Assembly: GCA_947579605.1 (NCBI GenBank)
Contig: OX388305.1
Location: 30,269,542 to 30,333,541, forward strand
DNA: 64,000 nt
Origin: Athripsodes cinereus
Taxonomy: Eukaryota > Arthropoda > Insecta > Trichoptera > Leptoceridae
Direction: 5' to 3'
Every line of letters starts with the position of its first letter. The first letter of the stretch is position 1. Both the position numbers and the translations under genes were made by a program. This document shows positions 40,906 to 51,816 of the stretch, piece after piece. The notes beneath the pieces were generated by a model. The model was not told the DNA's origin. It worked only from the letters and a program-made list of their open reading frames with translations, and searched no databases.

Positions 40906-41301
40906 TATACTTTACTATATTTAGTATTTCGCAAATATAAAAAAAAATCATAGCTTTTTAGATAGCTACAATAATTACTACAATCTGCCTGCGCTTAATG
41001 ACATCGGCTCTGTACTGAAATGGAGTGTGTACAGTATATAGAGTAAGTATGTAATATTATATTTGTATTGCATTTAATAATAATACAGGTGCTGTCGAGC
41101 AGGGATTCAAAGCTTTTACTTTCATAGTGAAATATTATACAGTGTTATGGTAATACAACAAAGCATTTGTTATACCGGTATTAGTTGGTAGAAATTAGTG
41201 CATTATACGTTCAATAAAGGAAAAATGTGAATAATAAAAATATTGAAGATTAAAGATTTTACTAAAAGTCAATAAGATATAATATACATTAGGTCGCCTC
41301 C

Positions 41302-41388
41302 CTAACTCCCCTTTCACGATACAAGCTTTTAGTAGCTTACTGTGAAAGGTGTACAAGGTTGTATTTGGGTTTATAACAAAACCCAGAT
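41302..41388 (+). repeat. tRNA-derived SINE, 5'-truncated copy
   Basis: CTCCCCTTTCACGATACAAG, then CTTACTGTGAAAGGTGTACA, ending TTTATAACAAAACCCAGAT. The tRNA-like head is absent. Matches the 3' two thirds of the copies at 54.6 and 61.8 kb. Confidence 0.8.
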
Positions 41389-41685
41389 AGGTATATCTTT
41401 TTTTTAAAAAAAAACGAATGATTGAACACATATCTACATATTAATTTCACCAATAAAAAAATTGAAATTCCCAAACAGCAATAGTATTGCTGGTATAAGC
41501 GGACACAAGACAAATAAATATTTATTCCAAATTATATCAAAATGACAACCACAATCACAATTACTCCCTCTCTTCAATCAGTTGCTTCCTCAGTTTATTA
41601 TTCGTACACATTAAGTAGGTACTTCAATTTATTAGATGATATTGTTGCTCGAATTTTCAAGCTGGCTAGTATTTAGAAAAGAAGA

Positions 41686-41870
41686 TGGTAAATGGATATT
41701 CAGAATTCCGAGACGAATGGACGGAAGGCCAAAAGAATCATAGGAAGATCTCACAACATTTACCTGTACTGATTACGTTTACAGGTTATAAGAAAGTCTT
41801 AAAGGGTCAGTGTTGTTCGAAATAGAATATCGTGGAAAAGTTTTGATGAAACATACATACGGTAATGGAG
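41686..41870 (+). pseudogene. Decayed LINE tail-domain fragment
   Basis: DGKWIFRIPRRMDGRPKES recalls the usual W...I...PR...GRPK.RW motif of LINE tail domains. Stops and frameshifts follow. The assignment rests on this one motif. Confidence 0.4.
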
Positions 41871-43252
41871 AGACAAAGGTTTAAATTAAATAAGATGTTT
41901 AGGAAAATTGTGAAAGGTATTCAAGTAACTTTAGCTTTGGTACACGATACACTATATTATGATACTGAAACTTCATTTAAGTCATTATCGTCATTGTAAA
42001 TACATATTATAAAGTTATGAAACTTTAAAGTTGTCAAAAGACTAATAATGGACCAAAGTGAAGCACAGAGTCAAACTCTACAGATATTGTTTGAGATGTT
42101 AATTATATCGTATATTGCGACATGCAAATTGGTAGATATCTATTCTGGGTCATATATACCTACGCGCAATATCTCTATAAATATATTATTGCATAATAGG
42201 TCAGTGTGCAAATAAGGAACTACTTTTTCTATAAAATAACTAAACCATAGAGCGTTAGAAGACTTATTTCTGTGCATGGAACAAGTTACTCTTAGCATTA
42301 TATTTATCATTCATTCTATGATATATTCGTAACCTATAATAGTACCTATACATAATATTATTTAGATAGTCAGTTGAATCATGATGGAATAAAATATTCA
42401 AATCTTAGATCTGTGTTTCTAAGAACGACTGGTACTCGTTTATATCCGACATGTTTGTCACATATGGCGATTAAAAATGAAGAATTTACCTAGAATACCT
42501 AATAAGATCAATATAATATGAGTTATAGATGTATTACAATATGTATTATACTCGGTAGTGTCCGGTTTGATGACTCGGAAGGCGATTACAATCTCAGGGT
42601 TACCAACAATATTCACGAAGCAATAATGCTTATATTTTATTACAACAAATGTTAGTCTTTGTAGATATTGTAAAAAAAAAAGTTGTGAACACTGAATTTC
42701 AAATATTGACCAGAAGGTAATTAAAAAAAATAGCGAACTCTAAGGTCGCCGTGTCAATATAGTAACAATGTCAACAAAGTAAATACATGATATTATGATG
42801 AGATGTAAAATAGGAATATTATTCAAATTAGAATTATAACAAGTACAATAAAATGAAAAACTGGAATTTTATCCAAAAAAACTACGTCATGAAATTTGCC
42901 ATATTATAATATTTTGCGTTTCACGAAAATCCTAACTAATCTGGTTTTCTGTAAACAATTTATATTCTACGCTTTAAATTTAAATTATCTTACTACCATT
43001 ATATATCTAAGATACCTAATGTTTATGGGTTTATCTTCAGATGTAGGTATGGGTAAATTACTTGCTCCCAGAATTAAGATACTTCTCAACGTACATATTG
43101 TATTAATTTGAATACAACTGCGGAGTTTATAAATCCAACCACACATCAAGAAGTATGTTGGTACTTATAAAGTGTGTAATAATTGCTCCCTTATATACTT
43201 TAGTACAAACATAAGTACAAAACGTAGGTAGGTACTCGAGAATCGCGGAATT
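41871..43252. other. AT-rich spacer
   Basis: No gene recognised. The open frame at 42896-43111 (+) is low-complexity. Confidence 0.45.
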
Positions 43253-43260
43253 GTCTATAC

Positions 43261-43843
43261 CAGGGATGTTGCGAATATCCGCATCCGCATCCGCAAATGC
43301 GGAGCTTCCGCATGTATTTGGACCAGGGATGTTGCGGATGTCGATTTTTACACATCCGCGGATGTGAATGCGGATGCGGATGTTTAAGACGTTATAGAAA
43401 AAAAAGTAGGAACTATCTTAGTTGGTAGGCCCCACTGTCAAATATGTGACAAAATTTTTGCTACAATAATATTATGGATTTTTTGGCGAAATATTTTTCT
43501 TCTTCTTTGTTATTTGCAAAAATAAAATAAAACCGGCAAAAATAAAAACGCGTCGGATCTTGTCACCATTATTTTCGTTCCCATTGGTTAATGTCAAGTG
43601 CAAACGACACGCGCATTTCGCCGGCCCCGCCTCATTTTTTTCTTGTCGCAAATTGTCTTACATCCGCATCCGCAAAAATTTCGTCACATATTTGACAGTG
43701 GGGCCTACCAACTAAGATAGTTCCTACTTTTTTCTATAATATCTTAAACATCCGCATCCGCATCCGCGGATGTGAGCCTTTGAAAATCCGCATCCGCATT
43801 TACATCCGCGGATGTGTAAAAATCGACATCCGCAACATCCCTG
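43261..43843. mobile_element. Near-palindromic hAT-type element
   Basis: 583 bp, with ends CAGGGATGTTGCG and GCAACATCCCTG. A perfect 8-bp target duplication GTCTATAC flanks it (43253-43260 and 43844-43851). Arms of roughly 135-165 bp (about 43324-43458 and 43676-43843) are inverted copies, including GTAGGAACTATCTTAGTTGG and its complement. Many ATCCGC/GCGGAT repeats fill the subterminal part, as transposase-binding sites in hAT elements often do. The left terminus is duplicated: a second CAGGGATGTTGCGGATG starts at 43324. No transposase is encoded; the Cys/Gly-rich frame at 43724-43921 comes from the hexamer repeats. Confidence 0.9.
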
Positions 43844-43851
43844 GTCTATAC

Positions 43852-43905
43852 TCTCAAGCCGTATCCCAGGTGGGGTAGACAAAGAGAACGGAACGCCACA
43901 TTCAT
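43852..43905 (-). repeat. RTE-like LINE 3' terminal fragment
   Basis: CTCAAGCCGTATCCCAGGTG, then GGGTAGACAAAGAGAACGG is the reverse complement of the LINE 3' end type at 15.92 kb. The hAT-type element inserted immediately beside it, and the shared GTCTATAC belongs to the junction. Confidence 0.55.
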
Positions 43906-44700
43906 ATAGGTATTCTTGCATAGGTATGTACCTCCAAATTCATACAGTTTTTCATCCATGTTCGCCGATTTTTTTAACTCAACATGGGGCCGTTTTTGAG
44001 AATTTAATTCGCGTAGTCAAGTGACGTTGTTATTAGACGTCCGCGTTTTCTAACACTCTCTATTATAGATTAATAGGTACACCCTCTACGAGTCTACGTC
44101 ATCCTTTCATCGTCGGTTCGCTCCACATGTCCAAACCGTCGCATCTTTAGTAATTAACGGTGTTCTGTGGTGTAAAATCGCGCAACCCTGAGCTCTTCTC
44201 TTGAATTCCAATCGTAGTGTAACATAATCTCGCTAGGAACAAGTTTGTGCTAAAAATACCAAGTGAGAGGCTTTCGACTGTAATGGCGGACGTGCATTAT
44301 CTTGTAGCGCCATAGTGGCGTGGAGTAGCGAGAGTGCATAACGTACTCTATGTAAACTTGCATATTATATAGAGTTGAGATACTTTGTTCACTGTATACA
44401 ATAATAACCAGGGTCAGAGGTAAAATATGAGGAAGTTAACTGATAATGTTATTATTTGTGGTTGGTTACGTAAACTGTTGTAACTATATTTGTGTTTATT
44501 ATACATAAGTATTAAACCTTCATCTCAAGCAATACATAGTAATAACAGTAACGACTGATCTAGATTCCTAAGACAGATGCTAATTACGTAAGTATTCGAA
44601 TATCTAATAATTATCTAAGGATTTGTGGTAACTGTTTAGACTTCGTTTGAAAACATACTCAATTAATCTAAGTAGGTATAATGCGTTGTAAGCATAATTA
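43906..44700. other. Spacer
   Basis: No gene recognised. The stretch 43960-44330 is less AT-rich (for example CGGTTCGCTCCACATGTCC) and may be old repeat sequence. Confidence 0.4.
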
Positions 44701-45280
44701 TTAGAAAATCATAACATTTGATTATCAATTTTCGGCTGGGAATCTCTTATAACGACTTCTGCTATGAAAATTTACTACTGGAACTAAGAATGTCTAAACT
44801 GATCGATAGGCGCGTTTTATTGGATATAATTTTGTTATGTAAAATAGTAAACTCAAAATTCGATTGCCCTGAGCTCCTTGAATTAATCAAATTTCATATC
44901 CCCGACCGTCCCACTAGGCAAAGGATATTACTCAGTGAATCAAATGCACGTACCAACTACCAGAGACATTCAGTCGTGAACCGTCTGCATGTGCTCGGTA
45001 ATAGGTATGCTGAGACAATAGACTTATTTTTCGATGGAGATGGCTCTGTGAGGAGGAAGATGATAGAATGTTTTAATCAGACTTATTCTGAAAATACAAA
45101 TTTAATTTAACGTTTATTTTATAATTTAATTTAATTTTTAGTCATTGTAGTCAAAGTTTTTTTAGTCATTGTAGTCAATTTGTAGTCATTAAGTTTTCAT
45201 TGTTTTGTATCTTGTAAAATTGTCCACTTGTAATATTTTTTGTAATCAAAGGCAATAATGCCGTAAATAAATAAATAAAT
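44701..45280 (+). pseudogene. Jockey/CR1-like LINE 3' end
   Basis: The frame up to the stop at about 45108-45110 reads RLGISYNDFCYENLLLELRM, then LLDIILLCKIVNSKFDCPEL and FHIPDRPTR. This is the family pattern LGL..L..RR...DL.FL.K..N...DCP.LL..I.F..P.R. It is followed by a 170-bp 3' UTR with repeated GTCATTGTAGTCAA and a GTAAATAAATAAATAAAT tail ending at 45280. The 5' part of the reverse transcriptase is missing. Confidence 0.8.
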
Positions 45281-46446
45281 TTGCCAGATTTCTCAGGTAG
45301 AAAAATTGTATTCAAGGTTCACATGTTAAGAAATTTTAATTAAATAATTTCCTAAAGAGCACAAAAAAACAAAGAAGAGATTACTTGATATTTTATACCA
45401 CGGATCTGATTTAAAGAAAAACCATTTTAAGCCAGTGATATGTTATACCTAGATTTGCAATATAAATCTCAAACATGTACCATCAATAAAATCTCTTTGC
45501 GGTCCTTGGTGCCGCAATTTTTAGTTTGAAAAAAAGCGACACACATATAAATTGTTTGTAGATAACAAGAGATAGACAATATGAGAATGGGGATTATTAC
45601 AGACGACAAAGGCCGGTAGATAGAGATGAATATATACATAAGAAAAGAGATGAATATATATTACTCAGGTATTGTACCTCGACGGGTGGGTACACATTTT
45701 TAGAGAATATTTGTATGACATTGCGAATCTAGTTGTAACATATCACTGTTTTAAGCGTGTAATTTTGAGGTATTACTGATCAATAAAGACATTTCTTTAA
45801 TATCTGACAAAGATTTAACCACACCAGAACATATTTACAAAGGCAATCTAAAAAATATGATGATAAAGAGTAAATAAAATGTTTATGAAGCAATAAAGCA
45901 CTTGGTTGATTAGAAACAATCCTGTTTAACAGCTTTCGAAAGAGTGTCTGTAACTTTAGAAACCTATAACTGGTGGTTTTATATATATATGTAAGTCTGA
46001 ATGTCAATCACGTAACATACTCTATTTGTGGTCTCGTATAGGTAAATATTATAATATTAATGGTTACATATTTTAAGTATGCCTACGTATGTTCGTGCAC
46101 TTTATTTACTTGAAGATATGGGGCATCGATCCATCTCCAACGACGATATAATATTCAATATAATATTCTGTCTGATAGGTACTCATAATTAATTCGAGCA
46201 CAATAAATTTATTCAAGAATCTTATGAATTGAGTAGGTCTATATATAGCTCAAGTGTTTCAAGTACAGAAAAATAAATTGAAATTTTATGCAAAATACGA
46301 AATGTTATTAATTAACTTTTTCAATTTCTACATTAAACAGACTACATATACTAAATTTTGCTTTTTTATTGAAATACAAATAGTAAGTTAAGAGAATCAT
46401 ATTTATGCTTATACATATATAAGATAATATATCAAATATGTATATT
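45281..46446. other. AT-rich spacer
   Basis: No gene recognised. The open frame at 45780-46007 (-) matches nothing known. Confidence 0.45.
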
Positions 46447-46570
46447 AAGCTTTATCGGACATATTATAAGACGTGAGCCAGACAATCTGGAAAAAAATAT
46501 TTTGTCTGGTGAAGTCGAAGGAAGAAGAAGCAGGGGCCGAATACCAACAAGATGGTCAGATCATGTGAGA
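46447..46570 (+). pseudogene. RTE-like LINE fragment (same type as 40.4-40.9 kb)
   Basis: Read with one frameshift: LSGHIIRREPDNLEKN (first half), then ILSGEVEGRRSRGRIPTRWS and DHVRA. It matches the protein at 40440-40905. Cut at both ends. Confidence 0.75.
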
Positions 46571-46984
46571 GCGTACTTTTGCATTTTTAATCGCATGGTT
46601 GTCTACTTAATTAAATCTTTTCTTAGGTACCAACCTAAAATAATATTTAACTATATAATACACACCGCATGGTTCGCCCATAAAAGGTAACAATTTACGC
46701 GTACAGACAGTTTTCCCTTGGTACTATGTAAGGGAAGAAGTAACTAATAGTAAATTTCATGTGTTAATGGCTAATTGGTGTTGCTAACAGAGTCAATTGC
46801 AGATTTCTACGAAATCACTTGGGAAGATCCAACATCTGAATCTCATATAGCTACAATAGCGTAGGTACTATTAATGGATTCATTTATAGGAGATATAGGT
46901 ATAAGGGTTATTGCAAGTAGCTGATCCAACATATTATTGTATGCTGGTAGAGAATAGGTGTATTTTGAAACCAATAATATAAAA

Positions 46985-47165
46985 AAAATGGAAATCACAA
47001 TGGGCATGAATGCTTACAATTTTCCTGACGATCTAGGTGAAATATATTAGAGTATTAGGAAGATCGTGGGAAAAGGTGATTCAACTGGGCAAGAATAGTT
47101 CGGAGCATAAAGGAGCCTCGTTTATCCCATTGCCCCTATAAAAGATGAACAACGAACAAGCGGAA
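46985..47165 (+). pseudogene. Possible decayed LINE tail-domain fragment
   Basis: GRSWEKVIQ followed in another frame by RIVRSIKEPRLSHCPYKR recalls the W..VAQDR..WR...EAF..QW end of LINE proteins. Weak evidence from a short stretch. Confidence 0.3.
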
Positions 47166-49015
47166 ATGTGTTAATATTACAAGGAAAAATATTTCTGAAG
47201 TGAAAATAGAGAAAATAAATTAATACTTTTACAACGATGTTCCTATATTCGATGCCTATCCTATATTTTCTTCAATTAGTCAGCTTTTAACATGGGTATA
47301 ATCTAAGGATGTGAGTTAATACAATCCTAAGTAAATATCTTAATCATTAACTAGCAACATTATGTATAAATGATATAATGTAGTATATTTATCTCCATTG
47401 CAAGTTAATATCTATAGGTATATGTATAGTTACGGAGGTTCGTGGAGTAATAATGAATAGTAGCAAACAATAATTAACACCTGTACCAATTATTCAAAGC
47501 TTTTCATAATATGTTTCCTGCAACATGCGTTAAGTGTATATACTCGTATGTGTATCCATATTATTATATTATTACTGCATATGTCTATTCTAATGACACA
47601 GTTTCATGATATAAACCGGTGAGTGAATCTAGAACTTGTAATCTTTTACCTGGGAACACCATGCCCTGTGTTTTACATATCGCAATTGAATACCTACAAA
47701 TAAAGATTTACATCATTATAATTATTCATGCGAATAGGTTCAGCGATGAATTGACTTTTATAAAATAATATGTACCTAATCGAAATATTATATTTGCTTG
47801 TTTTATTTCTAATTGTATATTTTATTACTCTTTTGGGTAGATTTATAAAATTAGCAGATAAAAATCTTAATTCTATGCACAAAAAACCAGTTCTTCACTA
47901 TACTGCGAAATCTCCAATCTAACTAATTTATTTATTTATTTATTTATTTAATTTATTTAATCAAGTTATAAATATAGCATTTAATTTATAACTTATAATA
48001 ACCTTATGATTAACTACCGTTATTATACCTACTTATTTTCTATTTCAATTATCTTAATTAATAAATTATCAATATATTTAACTGCATTCTAATAAGACTA
48101 TTAACACATTCCATTAAGACAACTTGAACATTACAAGTTGTTATTTTATTTATTTCATTGATATCATTAAACACTGTTCACGAGAAAGTTGAAACTTTAT
48201 TATGTGAACAGAACTTTAGGAAAAAAAACGTTAAAGAACAAAGTGCATTGGATAAATTTTTCATGGAAAACTATTTTTTTGTCAGAAAAGTACTTGGAAA
48301 ATTTAGAACAGGAAACATTTTTATCATTTAACTCATCAATATTTACATATATAAAAAAATAAAGCAAATAATAGTAAATTATTAAAACGAATAATTAAAA
48401 TTCTTAAAAGATTAATAAACAACCAAGATTTTAATATTTTTTATTCAAATTGATGCTAATACATGAGTTGATATAATAAAATAAATGCAAATTTCTGTCA
48501 TTAAATATACATTAGGTGGTTGTGACCTTTTTGATATTAAAGCAATGTGGTGACAATAAATTCTACAAATACGATGATATCTTATTCATATTTAAAATCC
48601 CTTTGAATCCACAATTTCAAGTAAAGCACACAGTTAACAAAGCATCAAAAATATTTTTTACAGCATGTTAGTTTAGCCACCATGATAATTATAAGTCACA
48701 CAGACTCATCCAGATAAACATTGAGACTATATTTTATGACATGTCCAAATTATTCATCATGTCGTGTACGTGAGAAATTGTTGTCACAATTTGAGTGCAT
48801 TCTAAGTGCAATATTGTGACTCTTGTTTAAGATTCAAGGTACACGTAGGTATTTGAATTGATATATCTACCTACATTTCATTCGCCCACGCGTGTCGGTG
48901 CATTCCGGCGAATGCTATAACTAAAAATAGTTGCAGTGGTTTTATGCATTCCATATAAGGTTTTACATAGTTAACGTTCGGATACGGCAAATTTAGTCCG
49001 ATCTCAATACAAAGT
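47166..49015. other. AT-rich spacer with (ATTT)n run
   Basis: No gene recognised. TTTATTTATTTATTTATTTA at about 47927-47955 may be the inverse tail of a LINE without coding remains. Confidence 0.45.
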
Positions 49016-49271
49016 TCTGTACCTGAGAGCCATTAAGACTTAAGTGCATTTTTGACAAAAATGCCAAAGTTACGAAAAAAGCGAAAATAACACAATAGTC
49101 GTGAGTCTTAAGTACAGAAATGCTTAGGGTATATACTATAGGGTCTATGTAATAAGCTGTATATACTAAATACATCTTATTACTAGTAAAATGTCGAGAT
49201 TTTTTCGATTAAAAAATTGAATTTGAAAATGTCATTTTAGTACTTAAGACTAAATGGCTCTCAGGTACAGA
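49016..49271. mobile_element. MITE with about 30-bp inverted ends
   Basis: The left end TCTGTACCTGAGAGCCATT, then GACTTAAGT, matches the reverse complement of the right end (ACTTAAGACTAAATGG, then CTCTCAGGTACAGA). AGTT flanks the CTGTACC ends on both sides, but the target duplication length is uncertain. 256 bp and no coding capacity. An internal CTTAAGTACAGAAATGC repeats part of the terminal sequence. Confidence 0.75.
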
Positions 49272-50913
49272 GTTATATCAGCCAAAGTCGTGCATTACTA
49301 AACACGTTCACTTCTACCACGTAATCTTATTTAATCTTATGGAGGACAAACAAGTTGAATACAAAGTCTGATGCCTTATTACGGAAGTATTACTTGCACG
49401 TAGCCACCAATATATAAAGATGCTGTATTAACACTTTTTTTACATAATAGATACATGACTTAAAATTCACAAAGATCATTAAAAGGTATTTGTAGGTTCT
49501 ATTAAAAAAAAAAACTTCGATTCTGATCAATTCCTTTTATTGTCTAATTCTTACATAAATTTGTCGTGGATCATTTTGGGAAAATTATGAAATATCTTTT
49601 TAATTCGTACACAAGTATTGAAAAAAAACTACGTGCTTGTAATTACACACACCATTTGAAAAACTATTAAAAAATAACGGCCGTAGTAATTTTTTAAGTC
49701 TCTCATTAAACATTTCTCACAAAATTAAAATTAAATTTAGTAGATCCGTCACTGAAACAACAAGGACTTTTTAACGTTTCTGTACGTCATAAAATATTTT
49801 AATACAGACAACAAACAAAAACACAAAAGGCAATAAACATATGCAAGGAATCTACCTATTATATGACATTCTTATCGATTTCAGACAAAGAAGATATTAC
49901 TTATATGTAATATTCAGCCAGCTGCCAACCTTCCAACCTAGTAAAAATAGGCACTTCATTATAAAGCCATATTATATTTCTTTGTTCAATTAATAAAGAT
50001 TAAAACCTTTGTTCAATTGACTGTTGTAAAAGTTTTTTTTTTATACCTGTTAACACCGAAATACGTAAGTACATAAACCAAAAAGTTTCATTAATTTCTT
50101 CTACTCTATTATTCCTATTCTTAAGAAGTTAAGACAAAACTTTATTTAAAATTGAGTCATAAATATAACCAATAATTATTTTTGCCAACGAAGGTAAATA
50201 TTGATTTCACTACAAGAATCATAAAACACAATATTTAGTTTATAGCCTATTTATTATTATTTCATTAATTTTTCCATTAAAACAACAGTAAAATTAACCT
50301 GTACCTACCGAGAGTAAATAAAATATATTTGTCAATAATGCCGGAAGGTTTAAAGAACAAGAACACAGATGATAATAAAAGCAATAGTACAATGATATGT
50401 ATTGAGGAAATAATAAAAACAAAGCTGCACTCGTGTATGCTAAATTTATAAGCAAACGTTTGAATTTGCAATTAATAACATTTAAATTATTAAAGATACT
50501 CGTAGATATACCTTCTTACTAGTTTATTGTATTGCAAAATACGAGAGCAAATCTACTCGTGTATATTTTAGTGATGTACCATGTATAGAAAAAGAGGTCG
50601 TGTTATTTACATAATCTCAAACTCTGACACAAATTAAGTAACTATTATTATTATAATTATTATATTAATATTTGTTCGTTATGTAATAATGTTTTCAAGC
50701 TATAAATGTGATCATGTTCATCAAAAGTATCCTGTACCTAAATCAAGGTTTTTACATTTCATACGTGGACTGTACCAATAAACGTATTTTTTCATCAAAT
50801 CTTCCACCTTTCGTTATCAAAAAAAGTGTTTGTTTATAAATATGTACCACAGATTGAAATGGTGAAACATTTCTAAGAAGAAGGCTAGTATAGAATTTAT
50901 TTTTTAATGTGTA
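49272..50913. other. AT-rich spacer
   Basis: No gene recognised. Confidence 0.45.
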
Positions 50914-50984
50914 TTTGGGTTTTTGTTATAATCCCAAATACATTCTTAAACACCTTTCACAGTAAGCGAAAAGCTTGTGTGAAA
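50914..50984 (-). repeat. tRNA-derived SINE, 5'-truncated copy
   Basis: The plus strand shows CCCAAATACATTCTTAAACA, then CCTTTCACAGTAAGCGAAAA, then GCTTGTGTGAAA. This is the reverse complement of the SINE body (CACAAGC...TTACTGTGAAAGGTG...GTATTTGGG). The head is missing. Confidence 0.75.
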
Positions 50985-51423
50985 TAGATTAAAGATTTAT
51001 ATTGAATTTAATATCAAACTTAAATAAATTTTACTTTAAACAAACTTTTATACAAATCAGTTGATTAGATATTCATGAAACAAGAAGATAATAAGTCCAT
51101 GTTGTCATGCGTTTCAATCTTGTAAATTTGCATCGTATTTGATTGTCATAGGGACACAATTACTTGTATAAAATATTAAATTATAAATAATATAGGCATA
51201 CATGACCTTCTCAATAGTCCGTCATCAATAAAATAACAATAATTGAAGAGCCAATGATGACACAATTAACTACAATCAAGATACTAATTGAAAGGTTATG
51301 AATATGTTATTATTAACAATTACATTTAGCGACAACTTCTGTATTTGTAGTAAAAGTACGTACATTTATAAAATAATATGTTGTATAGGTAAAATATATA
51401 ATAGCCTACAATTTTACATTTTA

Positions 51424-51690
51424 ATTGATTTATTTATTTATTTATTTATTTTATTCTTCATTGTACATTGTTTACAATAACACAAATTTACATAGAAAAT
51501 ATCATTTATACAATTCAATGTACAGAGGGCGAGTTTATCGCTAAAATGCGATGTCTTCCAACTAATCCAAATTTACATATTAACTATTTTAATTCATTTA
51601 ATATTTCTGTACAATTTCAAAATATATGATAACAGTGATATCACGCATTTCTCCACAAATGAGGGGACAGTCTTCCAAACGTAAATTAAA
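51424..51690 (-). repeat. LINE 3' UTR and tail (Jockey/CR1-like)
   Basis: TGATTTATTTATTTATTTAT at the left is the inverse of an AAATAAATAAA tail. It is followed by GTACATTGTTTACAATAACA and GGCGAGTTTATCGCTAAAAT, which in reverse look like the 3' UTR of insect Jockey/CR1-type LINEs. No frame is preserved. Confidence 0.55.
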
Positions 51691-51693
51691 TAC

Positions 51694-51816
51694 ACGAAAC
51701 TACCATATAAGGTTTAGAAAATGAGGTGACGTTGTCTTTCTAAGCCTTATATGGTAGTTCGTTTGTGAAATTTACATATGTGATCTCATCATACAATGGT
51801 TAATTGTAAAAATAAC
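51694..51816 (-). repeat. Short dispersed repeat with small palindrome
   Basis: CGAAACTACCATATAAGGTT (51694 on) and GCCTTATATGGTAGTTCG (ending 51761) pair as a 25-bp inverted repeat with a 16-nt loop. The right half continues with ACATATGTGATC and CAATGGTTAATTGTAAAAAT, the reverse complement of the repeat at 8608-8700. Class unknown. Confidence 0.6.

Noticed and set aside
43724..43921. Cys/Gly-rich minus-strand frame resembling a small cysteine-rich protein
   Set aside because: Produced by translation of ATCCGC hexamer repeats in the hAT-type element, not a gene.
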